DNA of 64,000 bases from contig NC_088714.1 of assembly GCF_963576615.1 (NCBI RefSeq), forward strand, positions 31,714,643 to 31,778,642. The letters are read 5' to 3'. Position 1 is the stretch's first letter; each line of letters starts with the position of its first letter. Made by a program: the position numbers and the translations under genes. This document shows, in pieces, positions 53,890 through 64,000 of the stretch. Under the pieces are notes generated by a model. It ran no database searches, was not told where the DNA came from, and saw only the letters and a program-made list of their open reading frames with translations. This stretch comes from Watersipora subatra. Lineage: Eukaryota > Bryozoa > Gymnolaemata > Cheilostomatida > Watersiporidae.

Positions 53890-55686
53890 AATAAAAGAAT
53901 CGTCATTTCATAAAATTGTTGTAATGAATTTCATATTTTATAACATAGTGAGCTAATGTTATCTGACATATAAACTACCATGAAGATGAATAATGAACTA
54001 TTAAAAATGAATCATGAAAATAGCCATATCTGTAAGTGAGTCTTGAACTTTTAACTTCTTGATTGTAAAGCTAAAGAGAATCAGGGCTTATTGGGTCATC
54101 ATGCTATTTTGGCTTCCTGAAACACCAAGACCCTTATGGAGATGCAAGGACCAAAGTGGTATTTTGCTTCTATAATTATTTGCATTATGTTGATAAAATA
54201 TTTAATTATTATTGATGGTGGTAGGTTTATGTGCTAAATCATCTGAACTGATACAAACAACACATTCGATCTCCTTGTTCAGTGCAAGCCAGAAATGAGG
54301 ATTTTAGATATTATTTTGCGGATCATATCTACAAAAATTAAATTTTTTTTCTAGTGTTTTGTATATTATTTAGCAAATGAATCATGAGTTCAAAAGATAG
54401 AACAATAGTTTTGCATTTAAGTTTATTTTAGACGCAGTGCCTGATCAGTCACGTGTCTTTAACTGCAGCCGTTATACAGTCACTACCTTAACAAAACCTA
54501 CTCAAAACTTTATTTTGTTGTATCTTACTTTGTAACTAAAAATTTTGGTTGCAAGTTTAGATACAATAGAATAAACAACAATAAACAGCATGTTATGTTG
54601 TTTATTATTTTTGCTTGATGTTGTTTCAGTAATAATTGTGTCAACTTTGTACAAAGGTTCCAATAACTTTTTTAACATTCAGATGAAGCTGTGAGCTGTT
54701 ATCTCAACTTTTTTCAGAGTCTTTCTTACAAAATGCTTTTTATTTTGGAAGGTTGAAAAGTACTATTAATACGCAAATGACAGCAAAATCATTCTCACAT
54801 CTCAGTTGACTTTAGCTACACTACCTTGTTCTTCGCTAACATACTTATTTTAAAGGCTCAGTTAGAAGCCAAGGATTCTAAACTCTCCAGCCCAAATATT
54901 TTTTAATGATCCATGTCACCATTAGTTCTCCTCAGATCTGTAAGTTTTACGTAGCATGAAAAGTTGGTTGCACCCACAAATTTAGCTGTTTCCATGACAA
55001 CATTCTCAAGTATACTCGTATTGATTGCTCTAAATATCTCATCAAAAGCATGCAACAAAAATGGTCAAAATCGCAGTTTTCAAGCAAGACTTTGTTTGTT
55101 TCATGCAGTTATGAAACTTATGTTTTTAACATAAAAATAATGCAAGTGAATAAAAGTTTTAAAAAGAAGGTTTTCACCGAGAAGAATAACTTTCATGATG
55201 TTTCAATAAATCACCTACACAGACAAAACGAGACTTCAAAGAGTTGCAATAATATGTTAAATATCTTGTTAAAAAGAACTGAGGACAAAATCCAAGAAAA
55301 GAATACAGAAGCAAACTTATACTGATAGAATACATCAAACTACCAAACTGCTGCAGAGATCAAGTAGCAGTATAATAATACCTTTACAGCAAGAGAATAT
55401 ATTATGATTGTTGGTCATCACAACTTAGGGGAAGTAGTAAGAGAATATAGTTAGGAGGATATGTTATAAGCATAGTTAAGATGTACACAGTATCGGGTAA
55501 TGAATTAACTTGGAGCATTGCCCTGTATCAAAGCTGTTCGCCTTAAAAACAACTGAAGAGATTAGAGTAATAAAGAGATGCGGGTGTAAAAGATAAAATA
55601 AGATTAAAATGGCAGAATACAAAGTTGCGAGAGCCTTGATGGCAGAAAGATTATGTTGGAGTGAGAGATAAGAAAGGTTTACTTAC
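53890..55686. other. Intron or intergenic, nothing recognised
   Basis: No supported exon, RNA or element on either strand. The 91-codon frame at 55050-55325 has no recognisable content. Confidence 0.5.
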
Positions 55687-55835
55687 GGAATGAAATGGCC
55701 AATTTCCAGTTTTCTTCCATAGAGCACACTTAACTGTCAAAGAGACCAGTGTCTTGTCTTTGGGAATATAAGTCACCCAATAGCCTTGCTTGTATAGTAC
55801 GTCTATTAAAGCATTTCTGACTCCAGCAGTGAAAC
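55687..55835 (-). CDS. Probable internal exon of an unidentified gene
   Basis: Acceptor gatttaacag at 55836, donor GTAAGT at 55686, 149 nt, phase 1 in and 0 out. It encodes FTAGVRNALIDVLYKQGYWV, TYIPKDKTLVSLTVKCALWK and KTGNWPFHS with no stop in this frame and stops in both others. Reads like a folded domain with beta strands. I do not recognise the family. Its first 11 nt and acceptor lie in the left arm of the large palindrome 55825-56187. Candidate downstream exons are at 53882, 50993 and 50708; upstream exons were not found. Confidence 0.5.
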
Positions 55836-56187
55836 CTGTTAAATCACATAGCCGCTATTATTCACAAATAACCCCATGGTCAAAGAGCAATGTTTCCATT
55901 CATGTATTTTTGTATTCATGTATTCCATCTGTCTGCCTCTCCGAAGGAGAGGCAGACAGATGGACAGGCACAGCACTTATTACAGTAAAGATAGTGAATA
56001 TTAGCCAATTTGTTACCAATTCATGTGCTACAAGTGCTTGAGTTGTAAATTTACATATTCTAAGCCAATATTTAATCTGATTTCTTTTTCCGGTATTCAA
56101 AAAAATACATGAATGGAAACATTGCTCTTTGACCATGGGGTTATTTGTGAATAATAGCGGCTATGTGATTTAACAGGTTTCACTGCT
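55825..56187. repeat. Large palindrome, 87-bp perfect arms
   Basis: Arms 55825-55911 and 56101-56187 are exact inverted copies as far as I can check. The centre carries a second perfect hairpin (55925-55963, 18-bp stem, GAA loop). The left arm includes the acceptor and first 11 nt of the exon 55835-55687. Confidence 0.93.
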
Positions 56188-56460
56188 AGAGTGAAACCTA
56201 GCAGTCTATTTCAATTAACAATTGATATAGACTGAACTTTAACTTGCAACATTTTACTTGACTAACCAACACTCTAACACCTTCACCAATCAGTAGCCTT
56301 CCATCACTTCATAATAACCCTTATTCTCTATGGTTTATTGGTAGTCTTGCAGATCTCTCATCGTATACTAGACTCGTGATTACTTAGGGTACTCGTGGGT
56401 ACTCGCGGGTACTTATGGGTACTGTAGGTAATCAACTTAATACACTTACAGGCTCACCAT

Positions 56461-56855
56461 ATCGCAAGTAAAAGTCAGCTGGATATAAAGTCAGCTGGAT
56501 ATAAAGTCAGCTGGATATAAAGTCAGCAGGATATAAAGTCAGCTGGATATAAAGTCAGCAGGATATAAAGTCAGCTGGATATAAAGTCAGCTGGATATAA
56601 AGTCAGCTGGATATAAAGTCAGCTGGATATAAAGTCAGCTGGATATAAAGTCAGCTGGATATAAAGTCAGCTGGATATAAAGTCAGCTGGGTATAAAGTC
56701 AGCTGGATATAAAGTCAGCTGGATATAAAGTCAGCTGGATATAAAGTCAGCTGTATATAAAGTCAGCTGGATATAAAGTCAGCTGGATATAAAGTCAGCT
56801 GGATATAAAGTCAGCTGGATATAAAGTCAGCTGTATATAAAGTCAGCTGGATATT
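56461..56855. repeat. Minisatellite, 16-bp unit x24
   Basis: GTCAGCTGGATATAAA in about 24 copies with rare changes (CAGCAGG, CTGTATA, GGGTATA). Confidence 0.97.
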
Positions 56856-56859
56856 ACCT

Positions 56860-57350
56860 AAACTAAACTGATACTCTGCATTTGAGCTTTAAAAGTAATT
56901 GCTTGCAAATTCTCGTTATCCCAAAACTGGTGGTGCTTAGTACATAGCATGTCCTATAATTTGATCAATGAATACATCTAAAAGTCAGCAGGTTAGAATT
57001 GCAAAAATAATCATTATTTGTACGAGAGGAATGACTTTCAGCATATCCATTTTTTAGATAATTAGCTATAGTTGACCATACTGTAACAAAGAAAAGTAGT
57101 ATTTATTAAGCGTATGTAGCAAAAAGATTTTCTTTGGAGCGCAGTAGCGCTGTGTCACAGATTAGAGAAATGTGGTTAACATGTTTGAAAAGTTTGTCTG
57201 AGTGAAATATATTTAGTTGAAACATTTCATTACATGTAGATCTAATCATTTTTCGATCATTCAGTCTAATCACTGTATTCTTAATTGTTTTGCGTGCACA
57301 CATCCATCTTTCTTTTAGCCATCCTTGGTAGCAATTATTCAATTCTTTGA

Positions 57351-57389
<39 letters not shown>

Positions 57390-58834
57390 TAGAGTTTGCC
57401 TTTTTGCTAACCCATGTGTCTATTTATAGCAATTGAAATTTAGTAATGAAAAATCTGTATGGCAATGATTTTGATCCCATGACTTCCAGATCTAGAGGTG
57501 GCCAACTTAACCAATAAGTTACGCAGAATATGATGGTTTCATTGGGCAAATAGTCCATTACATCGGCTAGTATACTCACCTCGCGCACAGCAATTGCTTG
57601 GGGTTAATAACTATTACTGTTGACCGATGTGCGTAACGATTGTTAAGCTGGCCCAAAACACGGGTATTGTTTTAGTAAAGAATTTAGTAGAAATTTCCGG
57701 GTAAGTTAATCAATTTTAATTATTCTATGTATTATTACTACGTAATCTATTATCTGCACAACACTTGACATTTGGCTAGTAATCCCTACTCTACAAAGTA
57801 GTACAACAATTTTGTAATAGATATTATCAAATTATGTTTGCAATACAATCTCAGTTTTTGTTTTACCTATACTTTATGTACTTTTTATGTATTTCTAGCT
57901 GTGTGCTGTTGATCATTTGTGAATGACATCTAGCTAAAACACTAGTTTGCTTGTATACTCGAAGTTGTGGCTCTAAACAAAGATAGCTGTTTATAAGTAA
58001 TATTTGAATGACGGTTTCTTAGTTGGATGATTTTATTACATGTTCATATTAGACAACTGGTTCACTAAAGTGTGTTCACTATAGACAAATTTGCTGCAAA
58101 CTAAAGTTGAGATAACAGCCTCACACTACATCCCATATTTTTATATTTTTTCTGAAAATAGTAAACATGATAATTAACAGAGATTTGTTCAAAATGTATC
58201 GCTAGTAGCAACTATCTTAAGTTCGCTCCAACTGTTAGGAAACCTTTGATGCGTGATTAATGGCAGTTCTGCTGGCAAGTTTCCCAGGGAAAAATAAATT
58301 ACCTAAACTTTATTAAAATAAATCAACTGGCTGTTTCATACAAGGAAATAGTATCGGGACAAGTCAGGAAAATCCCTATTTTATGAATCCTAGACTATTA
58401 TGTCAAACCATCAATCATCAGATTAATGAACCGTGTGAATTATATACCATAAAGGTTGCAGGGTTACTTGTTCTACGGTTATTTTTACAATCGAATTGAA
58501 ACTACTTACTGCGAGCTTTTAATACAAAGAGAGTTCTTTTTTGTATCACTAAAGGTGAGCAGATCATTTACCCATCTAAATGTTAGTGTTTTAGGTCAAC
58601 AATTTCAATCAATTTCACTATTCACTTAGGGACAATGGATTCAGCCACACTTCAAAGCATGGAGTTCTAAAGAGTCAGTGAACAGATATCTATGTTACTA
58701 TGATTTCTTTGGTAGAAAGTGTGTGGAGATTTCAGATGTCGCTACAACAAATCACTCTGGTAGAAATGAGATATAAGAAATAATACTTAATAAGATTTGT
58801 TTTGAATTTAGTGAGGGTTTTTATAAAACGGTAA
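56860..58834. other. Intergenic, mostly featureless
   Basis: Holds a (TA)n tract at 57353-57387 and a tRNA-like SINE fragment on the minus strand at 57476-57540. A possible terminal exon frame at 58630-58776 (+) is discussed under rejected items. No gene supported. Confidence 0.5.
57476..57540 (-). repeat. tRNA-derived SINE-like fragment
   Basis: Minus strand TAACTTATTGGTTAAGTTGG and ATGGGATCAAAATC resemble a diverged A-box and B-box at tRNA spacing. Confidence 0.4.
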
Positions 58835-59292
58835 AGCCTGGTTCACACTATATTGCCGTATCTCGGCGTTGATGCCACAATACTTTAATGATCGTCGATG
58901 ATAACCATGTTCACACTATCACAAACCTATCCCGTTTGTATCAGGAAATACACCGTGACATAGTGTTCCCATTGCTCTTTTTAAATTTTGGTGAAGAAAT
59001 CTCTTTGTTTTCGCGTATTGGAATTAAATACTAGTCTCGCAGCGACTATCATAAACGAATATGAATAAATCACGCTACCCGCGATTGCAAACTACAATCG
59101 CCGAATCGATTCACATTTGAAAGGAAGTCGTTGATGCTCGGCGAAATATCGGGAAAATTTGACAGCTGTAAACTTTCCCGACGTGTCCAAAATGCTTCAT
59201 TGATGCCATCGGTTCACGCTTTACATAATTGATGATGAACGCCAAAAAGAAGACGCTGACAAACGGCGATATACTGTAGTGTGAACCAGCCT
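58835..59292. mobile_element. PIF/Harbinger-type MITE, 458 bp, TAA target duplication
   Basis: Ends are imperfect inverted repeats: AGCCTGGTTCACACTATAT on the left, AGGCTGGTTCACACTACAG as complement of the right. Each is followed by a CGCCG-type block. TAA flanks both sides (58832-58834 and 59293-59295). The GGCTGGTTCACAC end with a 3-bp TWA duplication is typical of Harbinger-class MITEs. No coding capacity. More GC-rich than its surroundings. Confidence 0.82.
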
Positions 59293-59587
59293 TAAACAAA
59301 AGAATAGCAGATGAAATGTGTGAAGTAAATTCTTAGTTTAATTACATAGTCTGACAATAAATGTTACATAACACCTATGACTTGTAGACTGATGTATATA
59401 CAACCTATAGAGCTATATATAGATTGATCTATATATCTAAATGTTATTAAGAGATATCTCATCAGTTTTCTACTAATGACATTATCTATGTAGATGTTCA
59501 AACTGTAAAACAGAGACTCGAGATAACCCAAATATTGACACTGACCAGAGTTTCTAACGAGGCTCTTCAATAAGTTATCAGCTTATA

Positions 59588-60015
59588 ACAATGGTAGCTA
59601 ACTTAAAGCTTATAACAATGGTAGCTAACTTAAAGCTTATAACAATGGTAGCTAACTTAAAGCTTATAACAATGGTAGCTAACTTAAAGCTTATAACAAT
59701 GGTAGCTAACTTAAAGCTTATAACAATGGTAGCTAACTTAAAGCTTATAACAATGGTAGCTAACTTAAAGCTTATAACAATGGTAGCTAACTTAAAGCCT
59801 ATAACAATGGTAGCTAACTTAAAGCTTATAACAATGGTAGCTAACTTAAAGCTTATAACAATGGTAGCTAACTTAAAGCTTATAACAATGGTAGCTAACT
59901 TAAAACTTATAACAATGGTAGCTAACTTAAAGCTTATAACAATGGTAGCTAACTTAAAGCTTATAACAATGGTAGCTAACTTAAAGCTTATAACAATAGT
60001 AGCTAACTTAAAGCT
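59588..60015. repeat. Minisatellite, 27-bp unit x16
   Basis: ATGGTAGCTAACTTAAAGCT TATAACA in about 16 almost identical copies, which keeps a 9-residue repeat frame open on the plus strand. Lies about 0.8 kb upstream of the VPS26C-like start. I treat the frame as an effect of unit length. Confidence 0.96.
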
Positions 60016-60779
60016 TAGAAATTGTTGGTTAAAACTCTAAAAGTTTGCATGAGCTGTCAAAAGTCAAGTAAGCATACATGTATCAGACAAAATACTGACT
60101 TGACCGCAAAGCACTAGAGCTCTCTCTATAAGCCCTTTCTGATTATCTGACTGCTAGCAGGTTCTTGCTTTTTTTAATCTTATATTGCGTTTTTCCCACC
60201 AATGCCAAGTATTATGGATGTGCATTTTCATGAAACTCAATATTAGATTCAATCTAAACAGTTTTTTCGTTCTTAAAAGCAAATTAAACTTGCAGAAGTA
60301 TCAGTTAAATTGGCAGCTTTTCTTTTTATAAACAAATTTAACACTCACCAGTTCTTGTCTAAAATAGCCCATACAAGTTAGTGGAAACTTTACAAGTTAA
60401 AAAAGAGTATTCCAGAAATGACCAAACAGCAAAATTTAGAATAGGAATAAGCTGCAGATGTATAGTTTTACATCTCTATACACAGCAGTGTTCTAGTTGA
60501 CAACAAAGTGGAAATATCCTAGCCGTTAAAGGATGTTTCAAAAGTATGATGACTTTTTTCAAGTTTGTTGAAGCCATGGCAAGAGACAAACATTATTTTC
60601 TGTAAAAATACCTTTAGTTATCACACACTATTTGAACACAAGCAAGTCAACATGAAAGTTGGCAATATTTTTGTTATTTTCTTTGCCGTGCTCACTTTTA
60701 CCACATAATGTCAGCTTCAAGTTGCTCTTAAAACATTTTAATATTACTAGCATGTGTTTCTATCTTTATGAACTCAGTC

Positions 60780-61535
60780 ATGGGCAAAAAAATAGAGCTG
60801 TTACTGCGAAGAGAAAAGAGCTATCGACCTGCACATGATGGAAGTCTCACAGTGTCAGGTGACTTAATCATCAAAGTAAATAAAGGTAAGTGCAAAACTA
60901 GGTGTTTGGTTAATTTCACTGGAGTGTTATAATTATGTTAGATACAGCATATACCCAGCATAGATAAAACTATACTAAAAGACAAAGTTAAATAAAACTG
61001 TTTTAGACTAACAAAAGTTGTATTATGTAGTGAAGGAGTAGCTACATTTTTACAAAACTGCAAACACTAAAGATAAAAAGCTGTAATACTTGTTTGATGT
61101 ACTGCAGTTCCATAGTAAAATGCTAGTAGCAACAACAACTGGTAAACCTTTAGAATTGTAAATGCATGTTTCCTTGAAAGGCCGTTTATCAAAGTCAAAG
61201 CAACAATTAAACATGCAATTGATTTAATTAAACCCCTCGATTCAATGAGAACTGCATAACAAGTAATCGCATCTGAAAATCTTTTTTGTGTTGCTACATA
61301 TTTTTGCACATTGATTCCACTCTACCAGTTTTTCTGATCTTTAAAATCAATTTATCAAATTATTTTACTATTGCTTTCATTTTAGACATAAATTTAAAGA
61401 GCATTAAGTTAACTATGAAAGGCACAACTGCGTGTGAAATAACTACAACTGTAATCAAGGGCAAAGCAAGAAAAACTGCCTTTATCAAGTCAGTTGATGT
61501 CTTTTTAAAGGCAGAACAGAATCTACTCAAGGAAA
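60780..61535 (+). CDS. VPS26C: Arrestin-fold protein, probable VPS26C (DSCR3), first two exons, gene continues off window
   Basis: Exons 60780-60885 (donor gtaagt) and 61386-61535 (acceptor cattttag, donor gtaagt) join in phase to 85 residues starting MGKKIELLLRREKSYRP. Next come LTVSGDLIIKV, LKSIKLTMKGTT and AFIKSVDVFLKAEQNLLKE. The pattern of a short MG-x3-I start, K-x-Y, an SG turn and LTM-x-GT fits the N-terminal arrestin-like domain of VPS26C, the cargo-binding part of the Retriever endosomal recycling complex. A more general arrestin-domain protein is the alternative. No further exon was found to 64000, so either intron 2 exceeds 2.4 kb or an exon was missed. Confidence 0.6.
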
Positions 61536-62994
61536 GTAAGTCATTAATTGTACAATGTGATTCAAGTGTACGTACCAGTGAGCTATACAGGTCTGAACTA
61601 AGAGAAAAGGTTATTTTCTTACTATTGGTAGTTTATCTCAGGTGCTACTGGAGACCCAATAATATTGCTATTGAACGATATTGCTAAGCACACTTACTCT
61701 TTAAAAAATGAAGGTTTTCTTTTGAAATACTAGTAATAACCTGCTCTTTCACTTTTAAAAACTCATTTTAAATTTTTACTTTAAAACTTTCTGGCACAAA
61801 CCAAAATCTTTTAAGATAATTTGATTTAATACACTTTAAGTTGACGCAGTTAGGTATTGCGTATCCTGAAGGCAAGAGTACCCAAATTTTTCAAAGTAAA
61901 CATATCTCAGCTAGGGGCGTTATAACTTACAACAAGCAACCATGTTGGTTCAAGTCAGAAGACATTTTCTATGCATAAACCACTGTAATAAAAACAGAGT
62001 AAAAAGTTGTGTTCATTAGTAATAAACTGCTAAAAGTGCTGCCATCTCCAAAATGTATGCTGTACCTACATATAAATTATTGTTTTTCACACACGTGTAC
62101 TAATAGCACCAATAACATGGGTGTACTAATAGTAACATCTAAAGCTGCCGGTTGCATTCACCAGCACGAAACTGACCAAATAAACAAGAGTTTCTGGTGC
62201 GCTTCGTCAAACTAAATTGAGCTATTCAATGGTAGATTTTCTGTATTGGTTACATCAGTTGCTTTTTTTCATCAAAGCACACAAAGTTAAAAGCTCTGGC
62301 TCTTCTTTTGTCTTATTGCCACCTTTTAATGGGAATCCTCTGTTAATCAGTAGCGGAGTAGGAGAGTAGTGGCACCAGCCAATGGACCTTGACTAACGTG
62401 AGCATTGATGGGGTTAGATAGTGCAGTGATAATACTATTTGTTGTTCTCTGTTTCAACATTAGTGCATCAGTGTATGCTATTATATCGTAACACCCACAG
62501 TGTGTTCACTTTTTACTTGATGTACACATAGTGATAATCATTGCAATAGTAAAACAGTCATTTCAGAAAAGCTCCTTCATTCAGTTGCACATGAATACAA
62601 AGTTTGTCCGCCAGCCAGCCGAGGTCAGTTGAACTAGGCATGGCTAAAGACTAACTAAGTACATAATTTATTCTGGCAGGAAATTATGCTAGGCAAGGCT
62701 TGGCCACAGACTACAAACTGCTGCAGATTGTCTTATTGTCATAGAAAAACAAGTAACAAGACAAGGTCCTTGAATGAGTTGCAAAATATAAACCCCTATT
62801 CGGTTGTTCCTGGTTCGAATGTGGTCTGATGATTATCCAGATAAGTACTAAGCCAAGTAATCTACGGTGTATTAATAGATGTACCCAATCTCTCAGGAAC
62901 TTAACCCTCGAATTTCAATAATAAAAAATAAGATAGACAAAGACTAGATGTGAACCAGCAACCGCTGTATAAATAAAATGCTTTGTATTAGTCA

Positions 62995-63340
62995 ATGGTT
63001 GACTAATGGCTGACTGACTGGCTAATTGGCTGACTGACTGGCTGACTGACTAACTGACTCACTGATTTATTGACTGACTGACTGACTGACTGACTAACTG
63101 GCTGACTGACTGAGTGACTGATTTACTGGCTGACTGACTGGCTGGCTGACTGGCTGACTGACTGAGTGACTGATTGAGTGACTAACTGACCGACTGACCG
63201 ACTGACTGACTGGCTGACTGAGTGTCTGACTGAGTGACTGATTTACTGACTGACTGACTGACTGGCTGACTGAATGACTGACTGACTGAGTGACTAACTG
63301 ACCGACTGACTTATTGACTGACTGAATGACCGACAGATGT
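62995..63340. repeat. Imperfect (CTGA)n array
   Basis: About 345 bp of CTGA tetranucleotides with frequent CTGG, CTAA and GAGTG interruptions; a 60-bp-scale pattern of ACTGATTTACTGACTGACTG recurs. Confidence 0.95.
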
Positions 63341-63915
63341 CTACTTATTCAACTACTTGTTAGCCATGTTTTGATATTATTTTGATAAAGTGGTGAACAA
63401 TCAATTAATCTAAACTTGGTACAACAGATGCCTCAGATATCAATTTTGCTTCCGTGTGATAAGCCGTGAATCGAGCAAATGCTCACTTGTGATCACCCAA
63501 AGTTATCTGCTTAACATGTGAGTGATGGATCTTCTACAGTTGTTTACCTAAAGGTGTAACATCCAGCAGTTACTTCTTCAGCTAGTAAGTCTCAACTCGT
63601 TCAAAGCATACATTTGTAAAGAACTCCGAGCTAGGAAAATGAACAGAGAAATAAAAATTATCTTCCCTAAAGGCCAATAATTACAACCAACATGAGTGAG
63701 TTATCTATGGAAAGTTTTGTGTAATACCCAGTAGAGTGCCTCGATCAGTTCCAATAGCAAAGGGGTCATACATTGCAGCTTCAGATAATAGATCAGAGGC
63801 TTTTTATCGTTACTATTTCTTATTATAATTATTATTATCAAAACTAATACCCTGGAACTCTGGTGCACGGTGAGAGATTGTCAGGTGTCATTACTAATTG
63901 CACAATTATTACAAA

Positions 63916-63975
63916 GCGGTTTGATTAGTGCAGGTGTTAGAATGTCACCAGTTCAAATCCTGTTGAAAGCAATTT
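63916..63975 (+). repeat. tRNA-derived SINE-like fragment
   Basis: AGCGGTTTGATTAGTGCAGG and CACCAGTTCAAATCCTG suggest an A-box/B-box pair. Cut near the window end. Confidence 0.4.
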
Positions 63976-64000
63976 TTTCTAACGCTCAAAGCATGGCTTC

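Larger units (their letters stand above)
61536..64000. other. Probable intron 2 of the VPS26C-like gene
   Basis: No convincing exon. Contains the GACT tetranucleotide array, tRNA-like SINE fragments (about 62770-62830 and 63916-63975) and AT-rich sequence. Confidence 0.4.

Noticed and set aside
58630-58776. Possible terminal exon (YLCYYDFFGRKCVEISDV, then stop) on the plus strand
   Set aside because: Only 48 codons, no upstream exon found and no family recognised; chance cannot be excluded.
59591-60040. 149-codon frame with nine-residue repeats
   Set aside because: A minisatellite with a 27-bp unit; no other coding evidence.
60092-60157. Short minus-strand frame SDNQKGLIERALVLCGQ between plausible splice sites
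   Set aside because: Too short. It could splice to 55835 in phase, but this has no independent support.

Overview
This is a piece of an AT-rich metazoan nuclear genome. Genes are split into small exons with GT-AG introns of 0.5 to 5 kb, most of the window is non-coding, and there are many minisatellites, tRNA-derived SINE copies and decayed DNA transposons. The three clear genes are orthologues of animal proteins with vertebrate-like exon content. A marine invertebrate, possibly a lophotrochozoan, fits best, but the sequence does not fix the phylum.

Layout. 1-3010 holds three minisatellites. 3415-4835 (-) is a dead pogo/Tigger-type transposase. 6229-9935 (+) is a complete three-exon PPP1R8 (NIPP1) gene, with a broken non-LTR retrotransposon in intron 1. 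12532-30235 (-) is the ciliary kinase gene MOK, which I reconstruct as 11 exons including a 19-nt first coding exon. Its introns carry a complete 1.1 kb TIR element with TA target duplications, several fold-back elements and a 0.5 kb minisatellite. 31872-44810 (-) is TMX1, an ER thioredoxin-related membrane protein, in eight exons. 44.8-60.7 kb has no recognisable gene. It holds several exon-like ORFs on the minus strand (49.7-55.8 kb), one with a signal peptide, plus a 0.5 kb fold-back, a near-perfect 363-bp palindromic structure and a Harbinger-type MITE. 60780-61535 (+) has the first two exons of an arrestin-fold gene, probably VPS26C, which leaves the window on the right.

The genes do not form a pathway. 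PPP1R8 and MOK converge; MOK and TMX1 lie head-to-tail on the minus strand with about 1.6 kb between them; VPS26C-like diverges from TMX1. No prokaryotic features, CRISPR arrays or operons were seen. All exon joins come from reading frame, splice consensus and remembered family alignments, not from transcripts.
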